Assembly: GCF_000331735.1 (NCBI RefSeq)
Contig: NC_020126.1
Span: forward strand, 3,534,001-3,598,000
Origin: Myxococcus stipitatus DSM 14675
GTDB taxonomy: Bacteria; Myxococcota; Myxococcia; Myxococcales; Myxococcaceae
Length of the DNA: 64,000 nt
Reading direction: 5' to 3'
This document shows, piece after piece, positions 51,852 to 60,354 of the stretch. Below the pieces are notes generated by a model, which made no database searches, was not told the origin of the DNA, and saw only the letters and a program-made list of their open reading frames with translations. The translations under genes were made by a program, and so were the position numbers. Numbering within the stretch: the stretch's first letter is position 1; every line of letters starts with the position of its first letter.

Positions 51852-51886
51852 AGGACCGCGCCCCTCGAGACACGGGACGCGGTCCT
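51852..51886 (-). terminator. Hairpin at the end of the six-gene operon
   Basis: AGGACCGCG (51852-51860) pairs with CGCGGTCCT (51878-51886) around a 17-base loop; the minus strand continues TTGTACTTCC. It lies 28 bases after the stop of the outer-membrane gene. Confidence 0.55.
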
Positions 51887-51913
51887 GGATGACCGGGGAG
51901 TGTGACGCGGGCC

Positions 51914-53575
51914 TCAGAGACTGATGCGCAAACCCACGCCCAGCTCGAAGGTGGGAGTCGGAATCGTGTAGCCAGGGATGGTCCTCCCGTCGACGACGAG
52001 CTCCGGCACGGTGAAGCCCATGCGGAACTCACCGCCCTTGTGGCCGTAGTGGACGGCGCCGTACGCCTCCAGCGTCAGGTAGCTGAGCGCGCGGTGAGTC
52101 ACGTTGAGCCGACTGATGTACGACTTGTCCGAGAGGTTCCCGAGCGTGAACAGGTTGAAGGACGTGCGCTCGAGCGGCCCCGGGTCGTTGAGGAACAGGT
52201 ACGCGGAGGTGTAGTGCTGGCCGATGTACAGAGGCTGGAAGGCGTTCTGCCTCATCAAGAAGGGATAACCCAGCGAGCTCGTGTAGCCGGTCGAGTTGTA
52301 GAAGTACTCGACGCCCAGTACCGCGAGGTCGTTGTCACCGTACCCGAAGCTGTAGTTGGCGCCGGCCGTCACCTGGGGAGTGAGGCCCGAGGGATGATAC
52401 TCCTCCACCGTCGCATCGCCTTTGATGATGTCCTCGACGGTGGCGCCCGCGGGGAGTCGGTACAGCGGCTGATCCGTGCCCTTCTTGAGCCCCAACTCTC
52501 CGTAGACGTCGATGGGGCCCACGGCCGAGGACAGGTCGAACCCGAAGCGCGGCTTGCGCCCGCGCTGAGCCACGACGCTGACGGCCAACTCCGCGGGGCC
52601 CATGACGACCTCGGCGCGCAGCGCACCACCGATGCGGCTGAGCCGGTTGACCGGCCGCTCGACTGCCTCGGGAGGGGGCTGGGTGGGCGCGGTGGGCTCG
52701 GTAGGCTCGGTGGGGAGACCCCCGGTGTTGTTGTCGACCAGGGCGCCCGTGTCGGTGCCCAGGTCATCAATCACCGCGATGCCGTAGAAGTTCCAGCCCT
52801 TCGCCTCCCAGGGGACATGGACCTTCACCATGGACACGCCGGTGCGCAGGTCCACGAAGGCCAGTGGGTTGCGCCGCTGCGGTGAGAGGAAGTCGGTGGG
52901 ATTCCAGATCTGCGCCGAGCCCCACTTCACGTGCTGCTTGCCGACGGTGAAGAACACCGTCCGGTCGAAGTCGAAGCGGAGCCAGGCCTGGTCCAGCAGC
53001 ACGCGGGGATTGGAGGGCGCGTTGGCGTCCGTCGCCGTGGGGACGGTGGGGTCGTAGCTCAACCGCCCCACCACGAACCCGCGCAGCCGCTCCATGGGCC
53101 GGGCATCGAAGTACCCGTCCACCAGCGTGGGCGCGGCGAACGACGTGTTGCCGAACGATGTGCCCTCCGTCGCGGCCGCGAAGCCGCGGAGGTAGAACTG
53201 CCCGCCAATCTGCAGCGGGTCGTCCACGGCTTCATTGGAGTCGAAGGCGCTGCGAGTCCCTGGCCCCGACAGGGCGGTCCCATCCCGGTCCCCTGGCTCC
53301 GGAGGCGCCTCCGTCAGCGAGGGCTGCCGCTCCACCGCATCACCGGTATTGCTGGCATCGGCGTTCGCCGAAGGAGCGGGGTCCTCGCCGAACAGCGCGT
53401 CCTCGCTGGGGCGGTCCGGCGACGGTGACGCCGTCGGAGTGTCCGCCTGCGCGGGCTTCTCATCGCCACCGCCGAACAGCGCATTCTCGTCCGGCCGCTC
53501 GGACTGACCGAGCGCGGCGGTGCCGGCGAGGGCCACGGTCAGCGCCGTGGCCACGGTGAGCGTGCGCGAGCTCAT
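51914..53575 (-). CDS. Outer-membrane beta-barrel protein, last gene of the Lol-like operon
   Basis: 553 residues. Signal peptide RTLTVATALTVALAGTAALG, then an acidic disordered segment (25-100) with two motif copies, ENALFGGGD (30-38) and EDALFGED (58-65). A barrel of about 450 residues follows, with strands such as FYLRGFAAATEGTSFG, WLRFDFDRTVFFTVGKQHVKWG and a terminal FELGVGLRISL ending in Leu. The pattern NPTDFLSPQRRNPLAFVD resembles DUF1302-type barrels. The start overlaps the LolA-like gene's stop (ATGA). Likely the outer-membrane end of an export route. The second motif is shared with the 702-residue permease. Confidence 0.8.
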   Translation of the reverse strand: MSSRTLTVATALTVALAGTAALGQSERPDENALFGGGDEKPAQADTPTASPSPDRPSEDALFGEDPAPSANADASNTGDAVERQPSLTEAPPEPGDRDGTALSGPGTRSAFDSNEAVDDPLQIGGQFYLRGFAAATEGTSFGNTSFAAPTLVDGYFDARPMERLRGFVVGRLSYDPTVPTATDANAPSNPRVLLDQAWLRFDFDRTVFFTVGKQHVKWGSAQIWNPTDFLSPQRRNPLAFVDLRTGVSMVKVHVPWEAKGWNFYGIAVIDDLGTDTGALVDNNTGGLPTEPTEPTAPTQPPPEAVERPVNRLSRIGGALRAEVVMGPAELAVSVVAQRGRKPRFGFDLSSAVGPIDVYGELGLKKGTDQPLYRLPAGATVEDIIKGDATVEEYHPSGLTPQVTAGANYSFGYGDNDLAVLGVEYFYNSTGYTSSLGYPFLMRQNAFQPLYIGQHYTSAYLFLNDPGPLERTSFNLFTLGNLSDKSYISRLNVTHRALSYLTLEAYGAVHYGHKGGEFRMGFTVPELVVDGRTIPGYTIPTPTFELGVGLRISL

Positions 53576-54354
53576 CGGCTCTTGCTCTCGAGCCAGGCCT
53601 TGGTGAAGAGGTTGGCCTCCAGGGAGCGCAGGTCCACCGACTTGATGAGCACGATGGTGGAGTTGGCCTTCTCCACCTCGTCGTAGAAGCGGATCTCCTC
53701 GGGGTACCAGACGTCGGCGCCCTTGGACTCGCTGAAGACCTTCTTCCAGCGCGGGTAGAGCGCGGTGCGCATCAGGCGGCCGGACAGCGCGTACTCCTCG
53801 CGCTTGAGGATGTTGTTCGTGTCCTTGTCCACCCACAGCTTCACGACGGGGTAGGCCACGTCGATGTTGGGCTTCACCTTCAGGTTCAGCTTGTGGGCCG
53901 TGTACTTGCCCAGCTTGGCCTCGCCCTCGTAGGCCGGGTCGAACTCCTCGGCCAGGCGGGACTCGTCGAAGTCGGCGCGGCGGCTGTCGGTGCCGGCGAT
54001 GCGCTCGCGCTCCGTGCGCCGCTCCCACTTGCCCACGTTGGGGTCGTAGCTCCAGAGGTTCTTGTCCAGCCGCAGGTAGCCCTTGCCGGCCTCCGTCTTG
54101 GGCTTGCTGAAGAGAATCATCAGCTTGTCGTCGGCGTCGCGCCGGTAGACGAAGCCCTCGCGGACGTTGTCGGTTTTGTCCTTCTCCTTCTGCTCCAGGT
54201 AGATGTGCGCCTTGTAGTCGCCACCGTTGCGCTGCCGGTCGTCGATGACGGAGAGGATCTGCACCATGGCGGCCGGCTCCAGGGCCAGCGCCACGGGGGC
54301 GGACAGGAGGGCCACGGACACCGCCGCGGCGGACAGCAGGTTCTTGAGGCTCAT
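53572..54354 (-). CDS. LolA-like outer-membrane lipoprotein-sorting protein
   Basis: 260 residues. Signal peptide KNLLSAAAVSVALLSAPVALA, then the LolA-like fold common in exporter operons (PF17131-type): KAHIYLEQKEKDKTDNVREG, KGYLRLDKNLWSYDPNVGKWER, YPVVKLWVDKDTNNILKREEY. The half-barrel binds lipid or lipoprotein in the periplasm and carries it across. Spacing is 5 bases from the permease upstream and a 4-base overlap with the barrel gene downstream. It supplies the periplasmic step of the operon. Confidence 0.87.
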   Translation of the reverse strand: MSLKNLLSAAAVSVALLSAPVALALEPAAMVQILSVIDDRQRNGGDYKAHIYLEQKEKDKTDNVREGFVYRRDADDKLMILFSKPKTEAGKGYLRLDKNLWSYDPNVGKWERRTERERIAGTDSRRADFDESRLAEEFDPAYEGEAKLGKYTAHKLNLKVKPNIDVAYPVVKLWVDKDTNNILKREEYALSGRLMRTALYPRWKKVFSESKGADVWYPEEIRFYDEVEKANSTIVLIKSVDLRSLEANLFTKAWLESKSR

Positions 54355-54359
54355 GAGTG

Positions 54360-55661
54360 TCACCCGATGTGGTGCATCGCCGTCACGGGCTTGAGGCGCG
54401 CGGCGAGGAAGGAAGGAATCAGTGAGATGAGCGTGGTGCACCCGGTGATGAACACCATGGCGCCCAGGACGGAGCCCGCGTTCACGACCAGGTGCAGCCG
54501 GTCCGACATGATGAACATCGCCGCGGCCTCCGGCACGCCCACGTGGGCCGCGTCCACGGCCACGCACACGACGAAGCCGATGATGGCCCCCGCGAGCGTC
54601 CCCAGCGCGCCGAGCGTCATCGCCTCGAAGAGGAACATCACCATCACCCGGGTGCGCTGCATGCCGATGGCGCGCAGCGTGCCAATCTCCCGCGTGCGCT
54701 CCCGGATGGCGATCCACAGCGTGTTCATGATGCCCACGCCGATGATGACGAGCAGCACGAAGGTGAGGATGCCCGTCAACCCGTTGAGCGCCTTGAGCGT
54801 CCAGGTGATGAAGGACATCTCGTCCTCCCAGTTGGTGATGTCCAGCTTCTGGCCCGTCCACTCCTCGCGGTTGACCACGTCGAACTTGAACCAGAACGCG
54901 CGCGGGTCGTTGTCCATGAGGGTGTAGCCCGCGTCCGTCAGCAGCTGGCGCACCCGGGCCTGCACCTGGGCCATCTGCTTGAGGTCCTTGAGGTACAGGA
55001 AGATGGCGCCCGTGGAGTCCTCGCGAAGCTGGTACAGGGAGCGCAGCGTCTGCGAGGGCACGTAGACGTTGAAGTCGCTCATCATGCCCACGTCCGCGGC
55101 GATGGCCGCCACGCGCACGTCCACGGTGTTGTTGGTGCCGCGCATCGTGGGGGCGGCGATGGTGACGACGTCGCCCACCTTCACCTCGAGCCGCTTGGCC
55201 TGCTTCTCGAAGATGAGCACGGTGTTCGGCTGCGCCAGGTCGTCCATGGAGCCGGAGCGCACCTGCAGGACCTGGCGGAAGCCGGGCTCGTCCTTGACGT
55301 CGATGCCGCCGACGCCCACCTGCGAGGAGGTCTTCTCGCTGACGAGCTTCGCCCAGCCGCGCCCGCGCTGGACGGCGTAGTCCAGCTCCGGCACTTCCTT
55401 GCGGACCAGCTCGAGAATCTTCGGATAGGCGGTCACCACCGGCGCGGCCTGGCCGGAGGTGATCTTGTAGAAGCCCGCCACGTTGACGTGGCCGGTGCCC
55501 AGGGTGGTGGCGGACCGGAGCATGGTCTCCTCCATCCCCTGGGACAGCCCCATGAGGATGACGAGCAGCGCGGTGACGCCGGCGATGGCCCCGCCCAGCA
55601 GCAGCGTGCGCCGCCGGTGGGTGCCCAGGTTTCGGAATGCGATGAGGAAGAGCTGGAACAT
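54360..55661 (-). CDS. FtsX/LolE-type ABC permease
   Basis: 433 residues: N-terminal helix (LLLGGAIAGVTALLVILMG), a MacB-like periplasmic domain (about 45-300), then three C-terminal helices with the FtsX hallmark NTLWIAIRERTREIGTLRAIGMQRTRVM and the ending SFLAARLKPVTAMHHIG. This is the layout of LolC/LolE and MacB, which extract substrate from the outer leaflet of the inner membrane rather than pump it from the cytoplasm. 4 bases after the larger permease gene. Confidence 0.9.
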   Translation of the reverse strand: MFQLFLIAFRNLGTHRRRTLLLGGAIAGVTALLVILMGLSQGMEETMLRSATTLGTGHVNVAGFYKITSGQAAPVVTAYPKILELVRKEVPELDYAVQRGRGWAKLVSEKTSSQVGVGGIDVKDEPGFRQVLQVRSGSMDDLAQPNTVLIFEKQAKRLEVKVGDVVTIAAPTMRGTNNTVDVRVAAIAADVGMMSDFNVYVPSQTLRSLYQLREDSTGAIFLYLKDLKQMAQVQARVRQLLTDAGYTLMDNDPRAFWFKFDVVNREEWTGQKLDITNWEDEMSFITWTLKALNGLTGILTFVLLVIIGVGIMNTLWIAIRERTREIGTLRAIGMQRTRVMVMFLFEAMTLGALGTLAGAIIGFVVCVAVDAAHVGVPEAAAMFIMSDRLHLVVNAGSVLGAMVFITGCTTLISLIPSFLAARLKPVTAMHHIG

Positions 55662-55665
55662 GGCC

Positions 55666-57774
55666 TTACTCGTCCGTCTGCATGGCCTGCAGCGGCGACA
55701 CGCGCGTCGCGAGGAACGCGGGGTAGAAGGTGGAGATGGCGGACACCAAGAGGACGATCACGAGCGCGGCGATGAGGTTGCCGGCGCTCAACGTGGGGTA
55801 CAGCCGGGGACCGGAGAAGAAGAAGTAGAGTGCCTCGTTGTTCGCGGGGATGCCGCTGGAGCCCAGCATGCTCATGATGCCGCTGCCGACCAGGGCGCCA
55901 CCCGCGCCGAAGACCAGGCCCAGGAGCACGGTCTCCACCAGCACCATGCTGAGGATGAAGGAGCGCTGCGCGCCAATGGCTCGCATCGTCCCCACCTCCC
56001 GCACCCGCTGGAGCGTGGCCATCATCATCGCGTTGTTGATGATGACCAGGGCGACGACGAAGATGATGAACACGGCGAAGTACAGCACCAGCTTCGCCAG
56101 CAGCACGAACTGACCGATGAAGCCCGCGGCCTGTTGCCATGACGCCGCCCGCAGCTTCATCCCCGCGTCGGTGCCCACCTGCTTGAGCTCCTCCATCGTC
56201 TCTTGGAGCTTCGTCGGGTCCTTGAGGATGACGGCCGTGCTGAGCACCACGCCCTTCTCGATCTCCTCCTGGGAGTAGACCCGGGCCACCTGGTCCTCGC
56301 GGTGCACCGCGCCCTGGTTGCCCTCGAAGGCCTTGGCGTCGTCGACGATGCCCGTCGCCGCGTCCGCCACCAGCGTGTTGCCGCTGTCCTCGCCGAACAG
56401 CGCGTCCTCGGCGCTGGCGCGGTCCACCGCCTTGATGCCGCTGTTCTTCTGGAGCTCGGCGATCTCCGCCTTCCGGTCCGGGCTGAGGTAGCCGTAGAGG
56501 TCCCGGAAGGTCATCAGGTCCATCAGGTTGATGAGCCCCGCCATGGTGGACTTCTCCAGGCCCTTGAACTGGTAGGTGCCGTAGACCTTCACGTTGACGC
56601 TCTGCACGTAGCCGGTGCGCGTGAAGGCGCTGATGGTGAGGCTGTCGCCCATGCGCAGGCGGTACAGGTCCAGCAGCGGGGCCAGCTCCGCGTAGAACTG
56701 CTGGTAGCGCGTGTCGAAGTTCTCGTCCGTGGTGGTGAAGAACTCGGGCAGGAGCTTGTCCAGGGTGGACTCCTTGCTGCCGAGCACCTTCTGGAGCCGC
56801 TCCACCGCCTGGCGCGTCTTGACGGGGTCCAGCTGGAAGATGATTTCACGCGTCTGGGTCTGGTTCTCCTTCACCCACCGCTGCATCTGCGGGTCCGCGG
56901 CGATGAGCTTCCCGTTGAGGTCCCGCTCCGTCTTGATGTTGTCCAGGCGGAACGCCGTCTTGAGCTTGAAGAAGTTCTCGTAGAAGAACTTGGAGACGAG
57001 CATGCCGCGCTTGCCCTTCGGCACGGCCTCTCCGTCCACGACCTCCATGCGGTCGAACGTGCGCTGGAACGTGTCCAGGTCCGTGCCCACGTAGCGCAGC
57101 TCCAACAGGTCGCCGTCCGGCAGCTGCGGGGCGATGCGGTTCTCCAGGAACTCCAGCGACGCGAACGGGTCCGCGTCGAAGCCGCTCCAGAACGCGTCGG
57201 TGCGCGCGCGGGCGAGCGCCTCCACCTCCATGGGGTCCACGGCGGCCTCGGTGAGCACGTTCTGGCTGTTGGCCCGCTGCTTCTCCATGAGGGCGACAAT
57301 CTGACGGACGTGGGCCTTGACGCTGTCGATGCTCTCCGTGAGGGCCGGCGTCTCTCCCTGCTCCGCGCGCTTCTTGTAGAGGTCGCGGAGCCGCGCGAGC
57401 GTCAGGTCCACCGTGTTGCCGGAGGTGATGAGCGCGCTGCTGGTGCCCATGGGCACCACCGTCTTCACGTTGGGGTGCTTCTCCAGGACGGGCCTGACGC
57501 GGCTGAAGTCAGCCAGCACCGTCAGGTCCGGCTCGCCGCTCATGCCGCCGTACAGGCTCAGCTCGTCCTTGGACTCGTCCGAGTAGACCTGGATGTGGCC
57601 GGCCACGCTGCCGATGATGCTGCGGCTCATCGAGCCGTCGATGCTGTCGAGCAGCGCGCCGCCCACGACGACGAGCAGCGTGCCGAAGAAGATGATGCCG
57701 CCGATGAGGATGTTGATCTTGCTGGTGAACAGGTTGCGGAAGGCCACCTGCAGCAGCAACCGGAGCTGCCCCAT
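55666..57774 (-). CDS. Large FtsX/LolC-type ABC permease with extended periplasmic domain
   Basis: 702 residues. First helix ILIGGIIFFGTLLVVVGGALL, a periplasmic domain of about 500 residues (usual members have 200-250), and three C-terminal helices with QRVREVGTMRAIGAQRSF and ending TRVSPLQAMQTDE. The extra part holds coiled-coil stretches (DLYKKRAEQ, RQIVALMEKQRANSQ) and the motif EDALFGED at 456-463, encoded by the same 24 bases (56386-56409) as in the operon's outer-membrane gene (53381-53404). One base after the ATPase stop. Confidence 0.9.
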   Translation of the reverse strand: MGQLRLLLQVAFRNLFTSKINILIGGIIFFGTLLVVVGGALLDSIDGSMSRSIIGSVAGHIQVYSDESKDELSLYGGMSGEPDLTVLADFSRVRPVLEKHPNVKTVVPMGTSSALITSGNTVDLTLARLRDLYKKRAEQGETPALTESIDSVKAHVRQIVALMEKQRANSQNVLTEAAVDPMEVEALARARTDAFWSGFDADPFASLEFLENRIAPQLPDGDLLELRYVGTDLDTFQRTFDRMEVVDGEAVPKGKRGMLVSKFFYENFFKLKTAFRLDNIKTERDLNGKLIAADPQMQRWVKENQTQTREIIFQLDPVKTRQAVERLQKVLGSKESTLDKLLPEFFTTTDENFDTRYQQFYAELAPLLDLYRLRMGDSLTISAFTRTGYVQSVNVKVYGTYQFKGLEKSTMAGLINLMDLMTFRDLYGYLSPDRKAEIAELQKNSGIKAVDRASAEDALFGEDSGNTLVADAATGIVDDAKAFEGNQGAVHREDQVARVYSQEEIEKGVVLSTAVILKDPTKLQETMEELKQVGTDAGMKLRAASWQQAAGFIGQFVLLAKLVLYFAVFIIFVVALVIINNAMMMATLQRVREVGTMRAIGAQRSFILSMVLVETVLLGLVFGAGGALVGSGIMSMLGSSGIPANNEALYFFFSGPRLYPTLSAGNLIAALVIVLLVSAISTFYPAFLATRVSPLQAMQTDE

Positions 57775-57775
57775 G

Positions 57776-58525
57776 TCAGTGACCCTCCGCGCCCGCGGCC
57801 ATGGCCCGCTTCGCCTCGGACGGGGTGAGCCGGTCCAGGAACTTGCCGTCCGCCAGGCGCACCACCGCGTTGGCGTGGCTCATCACCTTGGCGTCGTGGG
57901 TGGAGAAGATGAAGGTGGTGCCCTCCTTCTGGTTGAGCTCCTTCATCAGGTCGATGATGTGCTGGCCCGTCACCGAGTCCAGGTTGGCGGTGGGCTCGTC
58001 CGCCAGCACCAGCTGGGGCCGGGTGACGAGCGCGCGCGCCACGGCGACGCGCTGACGCTGGCCACCGGACAGCTCGTTGGGGCGGTGCTTGGCGTGGTTG
58101 GCCAGACCCACCTGCTCCAGCAGCTGCATCACGCGCTCGTGGCGCTGGTTCTTGTCCAGCTTGCGCTGGAGCAGCAGGGGGAACTCCACGTTCTGGAAGA
58201 CGCTGAGCACCGACACCAGGTTGAAGCTCTGGAAGATGAAGCCGATGGTGTGCAGGCGCAGGTGCGTCAGCTGCCGCTCGGAGAGCTGCTTGGTGTCCTG
58301 CCCGGCCACGCTGACCACGCCCGTGGTGGCGGTGTCCACGCAACCGATGAGGTTGAGCAGGGTCGTCTTGCCGCTGCCGGACGGGCCCGCGATGGAGATG
58401 AACTCACCAGGGTGCACCTGGAGATCCACGCCGCGCAGCGCCGGGACGACCACCTTGCCCAAGGTGTAGTCCTTGGTGACGTTGCTGATGGAGACGATGG
58501 GTGAGTGGGGGACTGCGGCGTTCAT
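57776..58525 (-). CDS. LolD/MacB-type ABC transporter ATPase
   Basis: 249 residues from the ATG at 58523-58525. Walker A GPSGSGKTT, Q-loop FIFQSFNL, signature LSGGQRQR, Walker B LVLADEPTANLD, and switch His in FSTHDAKVM. The text ANLDSVTG and the missing membrane part match LolD/MacB partners. It powers the two permeases downstream. The start overlaps the regulator gene's stop by 4 bases. Confidence 0.93.
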   Translation of the reverse strand: MNAAVPHSPIVSISNVTKDYTLGKVVVPALRGVDLQVHPGEFISIAGPSGSGKTTLLNLIGCVDTATTGVVSVAGQDTKQLSERQLTHLRLHTIGFIFQSFNLVSVLSVFQNVEFPLLLQRKLDKNQRHERVMQLLEQVGLANHAKHRPNELSGGQRQRVAVARALVTRPQLVLADEPTANLDSVTGQHIIDLMKELNQKEGTTFIFSTHDAKVMSHANAVVRLADGKFLDRLTPSEAKRAMAAGAEGH

Positions 58526-59022
58526 GCGGTGCGTCCTTTCGATGCCTTGGGGGTGCGGGGCGAGGGGCGGGCACGACGTGAGGCGCGCCACCGCTCGGCG
58601 ATACCGGCCATCTCGGCCAGGTAGAAATCACAGAAGTCCGCCGCGTCTCGCAGGTGCTGCCGGTTCGCGAGCTGCGGCGCGGACAGGGCCTCCTGGCACA
58701 GGCGGACGAACGCCTTGACGCTGTCCTCCGCCGTGCGAAGGCGCGACTCCCAGCCGTCGCTGTTGACGACGTAGTAGTGCTGTCGGTCTCCAGGGACGCT
58801 GACGGGGTCCACCAGCCCGATGCTCATGATGGCCCGGATGTTGGTGGAGACGGAGGCGGCGCTCACCTTGAGCACGCGGGCGATCTGCTGGAGCGACAGC
58901 GGCTCGTCCGCCAACATCAAGAGCCCATGGATGCGCCCGCTGATGCGGGTGCTGCCCTGCCGCTCGAAGTACAGCCCCATCGACTCGATGAAGCGTTGCT
59001 CCGCGGCGCTCAGTTCCTTCAT
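58522..59022 (-). CDS. GbsR/MarR-family transcriptional regulator
   Basis: 166 residues from the ATG at 59020-59022, chosen over one eight codons earlier because GGAGG lies just upstream. Winged helix: RISGRIHGLLMLADEPLSLQQIARVLKVSAASVSTNIRAI, then wing PGDRQHYYVV, and a C-terminal helical region (DSVKAFVRLCQEALSA). GbsR-type proteins are usually repressors that respond to small molecules. It heads the six-gene exporter operon and a large dyad 77 bases upstream is its probable site, so autorepression is expected. Confidence 0.88.
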   Translation of the reverse strand: MKELSAAEQRFIESMGLYFERQGSTRISGRIHGLLMLADEPLSLQQIARVLKVSAASVSTNIRAIMSIGLVDPVSVPGDRQHYYVVNSDGWESRLRTAEDSVKAFVRLCQEALSAPQLANRQHLRDAADFCDFYLAEMAGIAERWRASRRARPSPRTPKASKGRTA

Positions 59023-59098
59023 CCCTGCCTCCGTCCCACCCGACATGGCCGAGCGCGACGGACATCCGCCTGGGCCAGGGTGGCACCCGGCATCTAGT

Positions 59099-59138
59099 TC
59101 GTTCAGAGCATTCAGTCAATACTGAATGAAGTGAACGA
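59099..59138. promoter_or_regulatory. 40-bp nested dyad, probable operator of the exporter operon
   Basis: Outer arms TCGTTCA (59099-59105) and TGAACGA (59132-59138) and inner arms CATTCAGT (59109-59116) and ACTGAATG (59121-59128) are both perfect and share one centre (CAAT). The site is AT-rich against its surroundings and lies 77 bases before the regulator ATG. The rest of 59023-59249 holds only this and a terminator. Confidence 0.75.
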
Positions 59139-59171
59139 CGCCCTCCGCGCGGGGCCGCGGGGTGGAAAGAA

Positions 59172-59208
59172 GAGAGGGCCCCGGACCTGCGCGGTCGGGG
59201 GCCCTCTC
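59172..59208 (-). terminator. Strong hairpin terminator of the small secreted protein gene
   Basis: 16-bp stem with one mismatch (59172-59187 with 59193-59208) and a 5-base loop; the minus strand continues TTCTTTCC. It isolates the downstream exporter operon from readthrough. Confidence 0.75.
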
Positions 59209-59249
59209 CATCCCTCCCTGGGAGGGGTGTGATGCTTCACGGGAGCACG

Positions 59250-59786
59250 TCAGTACGAGTCGGGTTGGGTGCTCTTGTTGCCGCTGTCGGAGTCACTCCC
59301 CATGTCGCGGTCCTTGTCCGCGTCCATGCCCGAGCCCCCGGTGCCATCGTTGATGGAGGAGTCCGGGGACATGACGTCCTTGCCGGTGCCGCCCGTGCCG
59401 GAGAGGGAGATGCTCTTGGCCATGTTCTTGGTCTCCTTGACCTCGAAGCTGGCGCGAATCTCCTGTCCCTCCTTGAGGTCCTTGGCCTTCTTGAGGGTCG
59501 GGTCGGTGAACATGGTGCTCTTGTCGATGTCGAGCGTCACCACCGCGCCCTGGGCGTCCTGGACGAAGACCTTGCTGCTCTCGGCCTTCACCACCTTGCC
59601 GCTGAGCTCCTTCTGGCCCATGGCGGAGCCCATGGTGGACCCGGAGCCCCCCATGGAGGTGTCGTGCTGCATGGTGCCCGAGCTGCCCTGCGGCGGCGGA
59701 GGCGGCTTGTTCGGGTCGTCCTTCGCCAGGGCCGAGCCAGAGCCCACCAGAGCCAGCGCCGCGCAAATCCCAACGAGCTTCTTCAT
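59250..59786 (-). CDS. Small secreted protein with OB-like core
   Basis: 178 residues from the ATG at 59784-59786 (GGAGACTCTCCC upstream). Signal peptide KKLVGICAALALVGSGSALA, a Pro/Gly/Ser/Met linker, then a beta core (about 58-125: ELSGKVVKAESSKVFVQDAQG, VVTLDIDKSTMF, EGQEIRASFEVKETKNMAKSISL) that looks like a DUF5666/OB-type fold. The C terminus is Gly/Ser/Asp-rich and ends PDSY. Periplasmic or secreted, with no known role. A strong terminator follows. Confidence 0.7.
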   Translation of the reverse strand: MKKLVGICAALALVGSGSALAKDDPNKPPPPPQGSSGTMQHDTSMGGSGSTMGSAMGQKELSGKVVKAESSKVFVQDAQGAVVTLDIDKSTMFTDPTLKKAKDLKEGQEIRASFEVKETKNMAKSISLSGTGGTGKDVMSPDSSINDGTGGSGMDADKDRDMGSDSDSGNKSTQPDSY

Positions 59787-60049
59787 GGGAGAGTCTCCTG
59801 TGTGAGTGTCACGGAGGGGTGCGTGGTGTGCGGTGTCCCTCCGCTGGACCACAAGCTAGGTGCGCCCCCCGAAGCGGACAGGGCAGGGGGAGCAAGGTCG
59901 CCACGTGCCCGTTCCCTCTCCTGCCGGTAGGGCGGGGGCCAGGGCGGGCAGCAGGCGGCTTGATGGCGGGCGGCCTTTTCCCCTACCGTCACACAGGCAA
60001 GCGTCCATCGGCCTTCCGGCCGCGGACCCGACAGGAGCCCCTCTCCGAG

Positions 60050-60325
60050 ATGCCCCCCTCCAGCAAGCCGTCCGCCCCCGCGCAGGAGCTTCCCGCGCCC
60101 TCGTACCCCGCAATCGAGTCGCTCCTCGAGGACACCCCGGCCGAGGACGTCCGCGCCCTGTTCTCCCCCGTGAAGGAGGGCCTGGCGGGCCTCAAGGGCC
60201 CCAAGGTGGAGGTCGGCAAGAAGGTCCAGGCCGCCGTGGCCCACGCCGAGCAACTCCTGGAGGTGCTGGTGGACACCCGTGAGCGGCTGATCGCCGAGTC
60301 CAAGGGGGCCAAGGGTCGGAAATGA
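60050..60325 (+). CDS. Short helical protein, unknown function
   Basis: 91 residues from the ATG at 60050; a longer frame upstream has no support. A Pro/Ser-rich start (PPSSKPSAPAQELPAPSYP) is followed by a helical part (IESLLEDTPAEDVRALFSPV, KKVQAAVAHAEQLLEVLVDTRERLI) and a basic tail. AGGAG lies 12 bases before the ATG. No family recognised. It precedes the T3SS genes by 132 bases and could belong with them. The gap 59787-60049 upstream has no other gene. Confidence 0.6.
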   Translation: MPPSSKPSAPAQELPAPSYPAIESLLEDTPAEDVRALFSPVKEGLAGLKGPKVEVGKKVQAAVAHAEQLLEVLVDTRERLIAESKGAKGRK

Positions 60326-60354
60326 CGGCGTTTCCCCTGGACGTCGCGAATTTT

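Noticed and set aside
59081-59096. TGGCAC resembling the -24 element of a sigma-54 promoter
   Set aside because: The GC expected at -12 is missing (ATCT instead of TTGC-like), and the nearby genes point the other way.
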